A DNA stretch of 64,000 nucleotides from Pleurodeles waltl. Lineage: Eukaryota; Chordata; Amphibia; Caudata; Salamandridae. This document shows positions 34,327-46,576 of this stretch, in pieces. Numbering within the stretch: position 1 is the stretch's first letter; each line of letters begins with the position of its first letter. Under the pieces are notes generated by a model. The model worked only from the letters and a program-made list of their open reading frames with translations. It was not told the origin of the DNA and ran no database searches. The translations under genes were made by a program, and so were the position numbers. The stretch is taken from NCBI RefSeq assembly GCF_031143425.1, contig NC_090451.1, positions 667,368,508 through 667,432,507 on the forward strand. Reading direction: 5' to 3'.

Positions 34327-35158
34327 GGGGCATATTTATACGCTGTTTGCGCCGGAATTGCATCGTTTTTTTTGACGCAATTCCGACGCAAAACTAACTC
34401 CATATTTATACTTTGGCGTTAGACGCGTCTAGCGCCAAAGTCCATGGAGTTTGCGTAATTTTTTAGCGTGGACACCTACTTTGCGTTAATGAGATGCAAG
34501 GTTGGCGTTCCCCTCTAAAAAATTTACTCCGAGGCATGTGCGCCGTATTTACACTCCCGGGCAAAATTCACGCCTGGGAGTGGGCGGGTCAAAAAAAATG
34601 ACGTACGGACGCTTTTGCGCCGTTTTTTAGCGCCTCGACAAGGCAGGCGTTAAGGGACCTGTGGGCTCGGAAGGAGCCCAGAGGTGCCCTCCCATGCCCC
34701 CAGGGACACCCCCTGTCACCCTTGCCCACCCCAGGACACCCAAGGCTGGAGGGACCCATCCCAGGGACATTAAGGTAAGTTCAGGTAAGTATTTTTTTTT
34801 TTTTTTTCATGTGGCATAGGGGGGCCTGATTTGTGCCCCCCTACATGCCACTATGCCCAATGACCATGCCCAGGGGACAGAAGTCCCCTGGGCATGGCCA
34901 TCGGGCAAGGGGGCATGACTCCTGTCTTTGCTAAGACAGGAGTCATTTCTATGGGGGTTGGGAGTCGAAAAAAATGGCGCAAATCGGGTTGAGGCGAAAA
35001 ATTTGCCTCCGCCTGACTTGCCCCATTTTTTGGCGCCCAAGCGCCATATCCCCCTACGCCGGCGTTGCCTGGTGTACGTTGTTTTTTTCCACGCACACCA
35101 GGCAGCGCCGGCGGCTAGCATTAGCGCAGTTTTGCGTCAAAAAGTATAAATATGGCCC
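34327..35158. mobile_element. Harbinger-like MITE, copy B (832 bp)
   Basis: Left end GGGGCATATTTATACGCTG; right end, read on the opposite strand, GGGCCATATTTATACTTTTT. A perfect 3-bp TTA duplication flanks it (34324-34326 and 35159-35161), matching the TWA target of PIF/Harbinger. The interior is the inverted homologue of copy A, including a local palindrome around the CCAGGGGAC/GTCCCCTGG segment near 34870. It is non-autonomous. Confidence 0.82.
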
Positions 35159-35161
35159 TTA

Positions 35162-38100
35162 CTGTCTTGTTTTTTTTTTTTTACTTCCTGGTGCACAAAG
35201 AATCCTCTCACACACTACCCCCCTCTCTGTGCATGCTTAAACACACAAGACCACATACCTGACCCTGGTCTTTGTTTTTTCTCACCTCATGTACCCGGGT
35301 CTCGAGGGCCTGAGAAGAACCTGGAGCGAAAGAAAGTAGATAAAAAAAAGGCTTAACAAAAAGAAAAGACCACTGAATTAACAGAACGTTGACCTTTATT
35401 TATCTCCGTTTTATTTTCCTGTTTTTTCCTGAGTCAAAGACAATACTGTGAAAGAAACAGAATAAATAGTTTTTTTTTTCCCCAACTACTACCTCCCTGA
35501 CTGGTCTGTGTGTGTAGTAGGGCCCTTATAATGGAGTACCGTCCCTGGCAACCCTGGAACAACACGTTAAAGTGATGTATGGCTGATTTGATAGAGAGCG
35601 TAGGGGAAATATGGCCACAGTATTTCACTCATAAATGTGATTTATAAAATAAGTGAAAAACACTCTGTGAGGTCAGGCTCATTCATAAGTTAGCTTTAAT
35701 CAGTCTCCCTTCAGAAAGATACACCAATAGGTCTTAAAATATTCCCTGATCTCAAACAAGAATACTTTTGAAATTCTTCTAAGTGGTGATTTTGGGAGAT
35801 ACAGTAATAAGTAAAGATAAGCGCATTTTTTTCTTTAAATATTCTCCATGACATCAGAAAAGACGAACACATAATTGAGAACGTTTTTAATGAATTTTTA
35901 TAGATTGTTTTTTTCCCCAATACCTACAGAAAGAAGAAAAAAAGCACTTATGAGACTAAACATATTCGGTTATAATGGTATCTTATGAATTATATGAAAA
36001 GACAGTTCTTCAATCAATAGGCACAGAAGCAATATAAGACCACTCCAAATGAAATTCCATTGATCAGACTCAAACCTCATTGGAAATGGAAAAAGTGTAT
36101 GTCAGCGGCGCGAGGATCTGCTTGGTAACTTTACCCAGAAATGCACTCCAAATGTTTATATTGCCTTGAGGGAGAAGACATGGCTTCAGTCATAGGTTGA
36201 AAGATAAGGTGTATTTGTACCAGAGCTTGAATACAGGCAAGCACCCCAACGCAGGCTGAAAAAGTGTGCCTGGTTAAAATTCCTGTTAAGCCTAAATAAT
36301 CTCACGTACCTTCAGTTATTTTACACTGCACTTGTTATGAGAAATTCCCCAAAATACTTTATTATGCCACAATGCTTCATTGAGCGATGATCGCATGAAA
36401 AAATGAGCGAATTATCGCAGCTCACCAGCCTAACATAAAAAAGTGGTTGGAGTATGCAGCACTTGTGGTTTGTTGTTTTTTATTTTTATTTTTTTATATA
36501 GAGTGAAATGAGTCCTCGCAGCCACAATGGGTACTTGGCACATTTCACTTCATTATAGAGCACCAAATGCCACATTTGCATTTTGAATAATTAGGCATAC
36601 TTTTGGGAGTGAGTGGGTTACCCCCAGCCCTCACCTTGTATTCTAGGACTATTTATCCAATTATTTTATGGTTTAATTTGTTAATGCTGACATTATCCCG
36701 AGGGACGTTTAGGCGTCTATCATACATTTGAATGTTTATGCTCAGCCTTAAGAATCCCGTGCTACCTCTAAACACCCCAGAACCCTAAACAATCCATACT
36801 GCCATTAAACACAACTCATCCCTGTACCCTAACACCCATTATTCCTTACAACAACAAAAAAATACACCTACCATTTTTTAAACTCATCCCTAAACCATAA
36901 AACATTACCAATTACTAAAACCATAATCCAATACAGTGAATAAATAATTTAAAAATATTACAATTAAATCATGGTTAATGTCACTCAATAAATTAACATT
37001 TGTATTCCAATTTACTTTAAATATTACATTTAGAATACTATTATAAAATTGAAGACAAAAAATATAAACAATATACATGAAAATATGTATACCTATACAC
37101 ACACACAAACATTTATAAAGCTAATGTTGGGTGACTTTAAATGTTTAAATTTAAACTCTGCAAGGAAGTGATATCTCCTGATATAAGTTACATGATGTAA
37201 TGACTCCAGACTTTCAGCTTGCACTGCAACATTACAGTACCCCTCCTGGGCTCTTATTACAGATAGAGTGAGTTGTTCATGTTTGCACCACAGTGTTCTT
37301 TACACAGCTGTGAAGACCCAAACAGGGACAGTGCAACCTATTACAATGAATGTGCTGCCCTCATGACTGAAATATAGAGCGTCTGTTTACAGGCCGCTCC
37401 ATGTTTCACAGTGCAGGCGGAATGCCACCTGTACTTTAAAGAATGGGGAAAGATCCTTTAGCAGGCCGGTGCTTCGAGTGACTGTACCTGCCTACCAGGG
37501 GATGTCTGAGGGCTATATGGGCTCCTTTTCCAGAAGGCTGGCTTGAGGGGGCGCATTGATAGTGCATCACCTCTTTGTGGCGCACTGTCATTGGGCTTCC
37601 TAAGGGCCTGTTTGCCCCTACGCCGATATTCATAATACTGCATGGGCACAGAGGCAAAGTGATTCCCTCATTTGCACGGGGCCATACGCCCATGAAAACG
37701 AGGACAAACCCCCTGAAGATGGCACTGGCGCGGTCATTATTACAGAAGTTGGGTGCACAAACATATGCAGCCCCTTCTAGAATACCAGGGTGCCCCAGGG
37801 TTCCACAAGCCCATTACTCACCCACCGCATTACATAATAGAGCCCCTTGTACCTAGTTTGTCGCGTGCTTCTTGGCCGGAATGTCTAGCCCGTTAGAGAG
37901 GCCCCTCTACATCTACCATCGGTCTGTGATTGGGTGTTATCTGTAATTGTATAGCTCTGCTTCTGGCATTGTTGTGGCATTTTCGACAGTTCAGTGACTT
38001 TCCAACAGTTCAGTGGTTGCCACCATAGACCAGACTCTATATAGCTGGTGATGATGATGCGGGCACTGTGGCTTGGTCCTATCTTAGTTGGCATCCAGTA

Positions 38101-38889
38101 CCTTATTCAGAGTTGAAAGTCTAAATTTGTGTTGAGGCAATATGCAGTGACCCTCATATAAGTAGTCAAAATGCAGATGCTGCGACACATGGAGCTGCCC
38201 AAAATCTGGCGTGGGTTTTGTTCTTTGTATCATTTCAATGATAAAATATAAAAATAAATTAAAAATAAAACTTTTTTTTTTTTTTTTAATGATCAACTCC
38301 TCGTAAAACAAACAAACACAATGATTAGAATTGGCTCATGGTACTGAAAAAAACTGGAAGTGATGGTACCCTGTTACTGAACTTGAAAGTTACATTAGGA
38401 CCAAATAGATTCGACTGATGTGTTTTACACAGCTATCTGCAAAGGCACATTAACCCACTGAGCTATTATGAGCTGCAGAACTAGGTGCTGATTGTGTTTC
38501 TGTGCCACTGCCATCTTGGATCCCACTACCTCCTCCTCCCCATCCAATTTTGACATGTGTTTATTAAGTTTTCACACCTTTTCTGTATCCCTAGCAGTAA
38601 TTACGAAATCTGTCCCAGCAGCACTTGCTGATGCGAGGCCTGATGTCTTTTCACCATAGGAGGATGTATAAGAATGCGGCAAGTGTTGTGTATTTATTTG
38701 TTATAGTGTGGCAGCAGTGATCGCAGTGGGCTGAATGGCTCTCTGGACAGGGGCATTGCTGGTGCCAGTAGGCCTCGAACCTGATCTGACTCACTCGAAG
38801 TCTCCTCACCTGGGCCAGACTGAGCAGCTCAGGTGGTGCTATGCCCAGAGTCTCTGGTGCAGATGTGGGCATGACGCACGTAAATTGCT
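35162..38889. other. AT-rich region without recognised genes
   Basis: About 3.7 kb with only short, motif-less open frames. A (CA)n run at 37098-37107 and a T16 run near 38272-38287 are present. The GC-richer block 37380-37880 may be part of an unidentified repeat, since its edges differ in composition, but no termini could be defined. Confidence 0.35.
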
Positions 38890-39178
38890 GTAGTGTTACT
38901 ATGCAATATTATATGAGATTACTCGAGGAGCATCACCCAGCATTTAGCACTATTTTCTTAGCGCAAACTACACCCTCAGTCCAAAATGGACCCAAGGATG
39001 CATAAATAGCACTAAATGCAACAGAACAGGAACAACAGCTGAGTTTGTTGTTTCTGTGCTCCTTCAGTAGGAATTTGTGACAGATTATTCATAACGGGCA
39101 TAACTGCATAATATTCGGTAATTTTGCGTCAAAGCGGTAATCCAAAATTATTCTGGCATAATTAAAATTTCGCCCAGG
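38890..39178. repeat. Possible MITE or repeat fragment
   Basis: The sequence ending GGCATAATTAAAATTTCGCC, with TAACGGGCATAACTGC and TTTTGCGTCAAAGCGGTAAT inside, resembles the interior of short DNA transposons that, like the one at 41974, are rich in CATAAT motifs. Paired termini and a target duplication were not found. Confidence 0.3.
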
Positions 39179-40014
39179 CCTACTCAAGAGCTAACCTATG
39201 CAGGGAGCATGTTTTTTCACCCAACTGAAAAGACATGAACTCAAAAGAGATACTTAAAAACACACAGACTGAAAAATATATAGACTGCAAAAACACAGAT
39301 TTAAAAACTGGACCGTGAAAGCACAGACTTCAAAACTATAGCTCAAAAAATATAGATTGCAAAAAAACATACTGCAAAACATAGACTCAAAAATACAGAT
39401 GGAAAAACATAAACAGATTTCAGGATTCCCGCTGGGAAGCAGCCCAAATGAGTGCTGTATTCGCTCCTTCAGTGTCATTAGGGTCTTCGTTCAAAGTGGG
39501 AGGCATTTTATTTTCCAGCTACTCAGAATACATGTGACCACAATGTCTGGTAAGAATTTGTTCTTCAATTACGCCCTGCCCCTAATAACCTTATGGTGCC
39601 CATTTCCAGCGCAATGGGCATTGAATATTTCAGATTCAGGCAACCACGTTACCGGGCAACCTCCATAGCCTTCTGCAGCCACGGTGGCAACGGATTTGAT
39701 TAGCTCTGCCTGTGATGACCAGAAAGAAGTTCATCCTGAAATTGTGCTTGCTGGTGACCTCCCCTTGGTACATCCCATTTCACATAAACACAGAATTAAT
39801 GGCAAATATGTAAACTGAGGGTCAACTTCAAACATCATAAAAATTACCATGGCGATAGAAGCTTAGTTCACGCTTAAAAGTGCGTTTATGCAAATCATTC
39901 TGCACAAATTAGCCATATTTGCACATTTTTTCTAGACTCCCTAAGGAAAATTTAAAAATCTCCTGTAAGAAAATCAGCTGATAATGGATCAATTAATTGC
40001 TCTGTTCGAGTTTG
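39179..40014. other. Non-coding sequence with A-rich tandem pattern
   Basis: At 39250-39415 short phrases of the type AAAAACATAGACTG/CAAAAACACAGA recur every 15-20 bases, a degenerate A-rich minisatellite. Nothing else is recognised. Confidence 0.4.
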
Positions 40015-40460
40015 AGAAATCTTTTTGTTATTCTTATAGTATTAGATTGTAGGAATGCTGTCCTTGCCGGAGTCCGCCTTTCTGCTCTCAGTCGAAGCCA
40101 TCGTGAATACTGTGAATTACTACTATCTTACAAGCAAAAATTCAATCCCATTATGCCAGTCCTGGAGGTACTCCTATGGCTCCCAATCCAGACGAGAATA
40201 GAACTCAAAATCTATTGTATGACATGGAAGACTACGTCTTGGCATCATATGTGACCTGGTAACACTTAACTATTTTGGGAAGATTGAACAATCTTTAAAT
40301 TGAGGACATTCTTCAAATGTAAATTCCAAAATTGATACCCCCTCTAACACACTACCCTACTTCGGGTAACACTTTTATCTCTGCTCTATCAACTTATTGC
40401 AACTCTATTTACTATTGGTACTTGTGAAACGCACTAGCACTATTGAAGAGTAGCAGCTCT
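40015..40460 (+). pseudogene. LINE ORF2 3'-end fragment (CR1/L2-like)
   Basis: In one frame LDCRNAVLAGV is followed by VLEVLLWLPIQTRIELKI. This is the conserved post-RT region of CR1/L2-group LINEs (compare SRLDYRNTLYAG and HLHWLPVSKRITFRLL in the intact ORF at 47945). The fragment is truncated at the 5' end and ends in AT-rich sequence without a clear tail. Confidence 0.6.
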
Positions 40461-40977
40461 ACAGTAATATGAAAATAAGTCTAACTTGCAATAGTAGATG
40501 TCTTCACTTGATGATCCGCGAAGCGGCCATTATTTCTCTTAACCGGTAAGGATGAACAGAGATAGACAAAAGGAAGGCGGCATTGTTTACAAGCAGTAGC
40601 CACGTACGAAAGTCAAATGGAGTAACGTATGTCTTGTTTCCACACCAAGCCCCCTTCCATATTGCAACTCATCAGTTCAGTGAGGTGAAATAGCAAGCTT
40701 CATAAAAGGGTGAGTGACAGAAACTGTTGCAAACTTATTGATATTAACGGCACACACAGTGTTAACTTATGGGGTTATTGAGCAAGATGTTTCATTTTAA
40801 CAGTCAGCACCCATTGGGAATACAAAGCCAAAGCGATCAGAATAAACAATACTTTTCATAGGACATTGACATACGGGCCCCCCTATTTTAATAATGGCTG
40901 CACCAACATCATGCATTTCTTTAATTGCTGCACCTGCAAAATACAGAGTGAATGAATGTCTAATTCCAGTTTTCAGA

Positions 40978-41136
40978 TTACCAACTATCCTTTACAGGAT
41001 AAAGGGATCAGTGTCAGGATACCAACTGTTTGCTACAGGATAAAAGGGTCAGTGTCAGGATATCAACTGTCCGCTACAAGACAAAAGGGTCAGTGTCAGA
41101 ATTCCAAGTGTCCGCTATAGGATAAAATGATCAGGA
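40978..41136. repeat. Minisatellite, about 41-bp unit, four copies
   Basis: The unit ACCAACTGTTTGCTACAGGA plus TAAAAGGGTCAGTGTCAGGAT is repeated about four times in tandem, with a few substitutions per unit. Confidence 0.85.
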
Positions 41137-41973
41137 TAAAGGCTCGCTGTTGCCTTCTTCCTGGGGCCAAATGTGGCCTAAAGATATCAACTTTGCAACC
41201 CATTCCTGGAATGTTTCGTACTTCACGAGTTAGGTCCGGCTTTTCACACCACTTGTGAATGTGAAAACAATATATTATTCCTTGCACTTCAAGCTAACGG
41301 AGCTTGAAGCTTGTTGCTTTGTCTACAGGAAAGAAGCTGGCGAGCTGAGCACTGTTAATTCCCCACCATGGAAGAGCACGTGGGTGTGACATGTGCACAC
41401 CCTTTGGAGACAGCAGATTCCCACCCTCAGGCATGGCTTGTTTTGAGAGGTCAGATAGACATAAAAGAAATACTGTACTTTCCTCGCCAGGTGGGAAACG
41501 CTAAGGGGGCTGGCCCATTTCCCCCTTAACCAATTATTTATTGCTTTATAAATTCTTCAACCTTGAGATGTCAAACAGATTTTCATAGTCTCATTAAATG
41601 TATAATCTGCTACATAATTTGTTTTCGCTAAAAATAACATTTACTTCCTAGCTCAACTAGTTGAAAGGCTTCACAGACATTTGATGGAAAATTAAACAGC
41701 CGTTACAGGAAATCAGAAACAAAGTTACATGCCTGCTTTTCACCTTCTTAATTGCTGCATTAAAACCTTAGAGGTGTGACTCTCTCTCCAGCTTCCTGAG
41801 CCTTCCACATCAGAGATGTGTGTCAGTTTATAAGTGATTGATCATGGTGTTAATATACCTGGAAGGAGTGAGTGTGTTTTTGAGGAATCTGTGTTATTTC
41901 CACACTCATGAGCCACCAAACTAAACTTACTGTCTATTACATGTGCTCTATTTCATCTTTATAGTATAATAAC
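41137..41973. other. No gene or repeat recognised
   Basis: AT-rich, with short open frames on both strands and no motif. Confidence 0.4.
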
Positions 41974-42394
41974 CAGGGTCAGCGGAGTTATGCGATTCTG
42001 CGGCCACTGCTTTTTTCGCATAATTAAGGCCTTGCTGCATTTGCCACATTATGCAGAATCTGCAGTTTTTAACAAAAAAAAATCCTACTCAAATGGGTCC
42101 AAAGTTACCAAGACTGTGGAGATATGTGTTAGCATATGTAGGAAGACCCTTTGCGAAGTTTAAGTGGTCATCTTTCAGTTGTTTATTTCTGTATTTGGTT
42201 GTTAAACTGGAAATAATGTCATGACATTTTTGCCCAAATAATTATTACAGTGAATAAAAATTACAAAATAATGAAGTAATGCTGTCAACAAATGTGCCTC
42301 ATTATGCCGCATAATAGCCTTTTCTTGCTGTATAATGTATCCAAACCTGCTGCATAATTTGGTGCTGCCTTGACCCATAATTCCCACAGCCCTG
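41974..42394. mobile_element. hAT-like MITE, second family (421 bp)
   Basis: Starts CAGGGTCAGCGGAGTTATG; the right end read on the opposite strand is CAGGGCTGTGGGAATTATG, so the termini are imperfect inverted repeats. A perfect 8-bp duplication ATAATAAC flanks it (41966-41973 and 42395-42402). The interior has repeated CATAATT/GCATAATG motifs and no transposase. The 8-bp target site and CAG-type ends indicate the hAT superfamily. Confidence 0.85.
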
Positions 42395-42509
42395 ATAATA
42401 ACACAGAGAGCCACTCTCTTCTCAGTTAATAGTCTTATTTATTCTACTTTTTAAAATGAAATATGGTAAATAATTTGTGACGTTTCATTAAATACAAAAA
42501 CGTCTACAG

Positions 42510-43490
42510 GACGTTTGAATTGTAAGTAGCTCTCGTCACTGCTGCCACTAGTGCTCCCTTTAGATCTACGAGCACTAGTAATGCTGAAGCCACTGGTGAT
42601 AACTGTGGTGAGATTATTTTGCAGAAACTATTGCTTCTTGCTGAAATTATAAAAGATAATGTGCTAGAGCACGCGCAATAGTCACAATAGTACCACCACA
42701 TGCTGCAATACGTACTGCCACTACGATCAGTACTCCTGCTGGTGCGCTACTACTAAAACACCAAGAATTGCTGGTATTAATCCTGTTTCATCTACTCAAG
42801 AAACTATTAGTACCACTCCACCATTGTTCCACTAGTAGTTCTACGCCAACTATTACTGTTACTAGTTTGACTGTGTTACCTATCACGGCCACTAATATTA
42901 CTGTTCTATAACCAAACAACAGCGGTAGTACTGTTAGCACTACTGCTAAAACCCTACTAGCAGCACCGCTAGTAACACTAGTTTTCTACTGAAGAAGCTC
43001 CTCTAGGTGTTACTGCTGCTGCTTCTACTCTACTCCACTAAATGTTTCACACCAATAATTATTGCTATGACTACTGTGATCCCCATTTGAAGCATTAGCA
43101 CTCCACAACTACAACACAAGTATCAACAACTAATAGCAGTACTGTTAGTACAACGTCTGGTAGGCTATTAACACTGCAGCAAGTACTATGTCTCCCCATT
43201 ACCTCTACTAAAGAAAGTCCTGTGAGTATCACTACTGGTCCAGTAATAGTTCCACACTGTGGAATTGCTAATATTACTACTACTGTGTTCCCTGGTAGTA
43301 GTATGAGTACCCCACTACTACAACACACATATCAACAATTGATGGTAGTACTGTTAGTACTAGTTCTGGTGCATTACTGGTTATTCTAGTGATAATATTG
43401 TTTCTTCTGCTTAAAAAACTCCTATGAGTTTCACTACTTTTGCTGGCACCACTACTCCACTGATAGATCCACACTCAGTATTATTTATCC
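42510..43490. repeat. Degenerate ACT/AGT-rich satellite, about 210-220-bp period
   Basis: The region is packed with ACT, AGT and TACTG triplets in both orientations. A longer period is visible: 43089-43150 (CTACAACACAAGTATCAACA, TAGCAGTACTGTTAGTA) reappears at 43307-43370 (CTACAACACACATATCAACA, GGTAGTACTGTTAGTA). The segment 43205-43260 reappears near 43420-43480. A weaker earlier copy lies near 42790-42850. No coding function is evident. Confidence 0.65.
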
Positions 43491-43812
43491 TACTTGTAAA
43501 ATTACTCGATGATTGAGAATTCATTCATTTAATGGAAAACACCTCTGGGCATTTTCTAAAAAGAACACCTCCACAACTAAACATTGTTTGCATACTGGAA
43601 ACAGATTGGGGTTAAAATGTGCCATTCAAACATTCCTGAATGATTCCAATATCCAAATAGAATAATACGTAAAGAAAACCAAGATAAATATTCATTCCCA
43701 AGTTATGAGCAACCAGCACTGACAAAGAGAATAGGTCTGGCATTGGCGGCAAGCCCCTTAACTTGCCAACAGTTTTTTTTGTAATATTCTTTATAAATCT
43801 TTATTACAGATA

Positions 43813-43871
43813 GAGAGGATTGCATAGATAGATAGACAGGCTGCTAGACAGATAGATACAGATAGATAGAT
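43813..43871. repeat. GATA microsatellite
   Basis: Interrupted (GATA)n/(GACA)n run: ATAGATAGATAGACAGG then CAGATAGATACAGATAGATA. Related GACAGA-type motifs persist weakly to about 43975. Confidence 0.85.
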
Positions 43872-45590
43872 ATGCAAAGAAATGGATGGTTACGGTCACA
43901 AAGAAAGATGTTCAGATAGACAGTGTTGCAAAGGTAGGGTGGGTTGCGAAGACAGATGCACAGAGAGAGATGCATAGATGAAGCAGGCCGTACAGAGAGA
44001 AAACTTGAGGGTTTTGGAATAAATAGCAGCATCAATTTGTAGCATATATAAGAATAAAACCAAAGGAACTGAAAGTAAACTAGAATGACATACAATTAGC
44101 ACCTCCAAGAGTTTTGAAACCAAATTAAACTCATGTGCACCTATAACTGCAGTCCTCAATTGAAAGACATATAAGCATAACATACAGGATTGACTTCACT
44201 GCACCTATACCAAAAAGATGATCTCTTCATAAGGAACAGTTTCAAATGGACACACACTGGCATGCTGTTAAAAAGAAGCAGTCAAAGAACACTCCAAAAG
44301 AAATTTACAACTGCAAGAGCAGAAGTCAAGAACTAACTAGGCTGAAGTATGTCCTGTGCTCACATCAAAAACAACAGATGGGGCTGGTATAAAGTGTGTT
44401 GCTATCACACCAGGATCTAAAAAGAATCCAAGGGAAGCACTGAATGGAACTACTTTGTGTGCGGATGTGTTCCTTGTTACAGGGGTAGGTTAACCAATGG
44501 CTGAAGTGTGCTGGCCCATTACCCTGTGCCCTATGCTGGTGGGCAGAAGAAAAATGTGAATTGCACTACGGATCAGTTGATGAAGAGAACTGCTGCTATG
44601 ATTAAGAATATTTTATATACATATATAATTTTAATATATTCAAGCTGCCTTAGCTAACGCCAGCCCAAAAACTAATGTAAGATTTTGTACAAAATGAATC
44701 ATTAGCATGCAGACCGCTTCTGGTGTCACCCCAAGTGGCGCCAGATTGCAGCAAAATACCCACATGGTTCCATTGCAAGGAGGGTTTCATTTTTCCATGC
44801 ATTTAAAATATCCACTTTCGAGAACGAAATATTGGATCAGCTCCAAAAGATTTCTATATTTAAATACAGCCCTTATAATTATGTACTTTTTCCACCATTG
44901 AAGGTGATTCATTTAATTTTATATCATGATGTTCTCAAAGCAGCTGTTTTCCTAAAAGCACAGTTGTGATTCTGAATGTCAAGACAATCTGTTTCATAAA
45001 GAATGATGTCTCTTTTATTCCTAGTCAATCTTACAGGGTGTCCTACCCAGACAAGTGATAATTATTTAACTGAGATAAATGTGCTGGGTGGCTGTTTTTG
45101 GAAAGTCTGGCTTCCTGCAACCCCACTCTGAGCTCCACACTGCCCTCCAGCGGCAGAATTAGTACAAAGCAGGGGTGACATGGTTAGAACGAAAAAGGAT
45201 TGCGCCTACAGGAAAATTTGTATTTTGGCGAGAACCGCTTCGCTTATGTTTTGTACAATTTAACTTACTGAGAAACACAAAAACCTTGCTTCTTGTTTTG
45301 TCGTTGGTGTTAAAATGACAAGCATTGGTTAAACGCAAAAATATGTTTTTGTCTCAAAAAGCACACCCTGCCTTAGAAGTCGGCAGCACTTAGGAGACCT
45401 GCTCTGTGTGCAGATGTGGCTTGCGAAAAGGGCAGAATGCCATGACTCACAGTGGTTAGCGAGTGACAGAAGTGACTTATCAGTGGCCCATGCAGTATGC
45501 TGTAGTGGACGAAGAGGGAAGGCTGAATGCCTCTCCACAAAGCATATTACAGATATATTGTCGTAAGACCAAAATGTCTCGGCTATGGCC
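43872..45590. other. No gene recognised upstream of the LINE
   Basis: About 1.7 kb of AT-rich sequence with short open frames and no recognised motif, RNA gene or terminal repeat. Confidence 0.4.
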
Positions 45591-46576
45591 TGACCCAAGG
45601 GTAGGTCGCTTCCCCTGCCGCTGCAGCTCCTCCAGGTTCCTGAGTTCCTGAGACCCACCTCACAGTAAGTACCCCCCACCTCCCAGCCCCTCGCTCTGCC
45701 CTGCGCTACTCACCCTCTCTCCTGCTCCTGCTTCTTTTCTTCTTCTCTGTTCTTCTGTTCTTCCTCCTCGCTCCTCGTCTGTAATCTTCTTCTGTACTCT
45801 TCTTTCCCCCGTCTTCACTCTACTTCTCTTCTTCCTCATCTTCTTCTGTGGTCTTCTGCCCTCTGTTCTTCGTTTTCTGTATCTTCTTCTGTATCTTCTT
45901 CTGTATCTTCTTCTGTGTTCTTCTGTGTTCTTCCGGTCTTCCTTTCTTCTCTCCTTCCGGTCTTCTGTTCTTCTGTTCTTCTTGTCTTCTGTTCTTCTTG
46001 TCTTCTGACTTCGGCTCTTCTGCCTCCTCCGTCCTCTTCTCCCCGCGCCTGCCCTCCTGCTCCTGCCTCATCCCCCTCCCCCACTCGCATCCCCCTCTCT
46101 ATCTCCCCTATCTAACCCGTTCACTATCTACCTCCCCCACTCCTCCTATCTACCTATCTCTCTATCTCTCTATCCCACTATCTAACTCCCTCAATCTCCA
46201 CCTCTTCCTATCTCTCTATTTCCCTATCTATCGATTTCCCTATCTATTTTCTCTATCTCTCCCCCCTCACCCGCTCTATTACCTATCTTCCTATCCTCTC
46301 ACTCTACCTCTCACCCACCTCTACAACCCCCCCTCCCCTATCTTCTCAACCCTACTCCTATCTTTCTCCCTTATCTCCTAAACCTCCTAACGCTCACCCC
46401 CCTCCATCCTTAAACCCCCCTCCCCCAGCTCTTCTCACTCTACCTGTCCCCCTCTCCCTCGCGCTTTCCCGCCGCGACCTCCTGCACGCCCCGCCCCCCA
46501 GCTCCCATTCGCCCCCACCTGACCCCTCCCCCCCCACCTCATATGGCGGCCGCTGCGCGACAGTGGTAGCGACCCT
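45591..46576 (+). repeat. LINE 5' UTR, tandem copy 1
   Basis: Begins TGACCCAAGGGTAGGTCGC, runs through a CT-rich tract with TGTATCTTCTTC repeats (three units) and TATCTCTCTATC-type sequence, and ends at the GCGGCCGCTGCGCGA region. It is almost identical to the second copy downstream. It probably acts as the promoter-containing unit of the LINE, by analogy with L1 monomers; that role is inference. Minus-strand Arg/Glu/Lys-rich open frames here are low-complexity artefacts. Confidence 0.8.
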
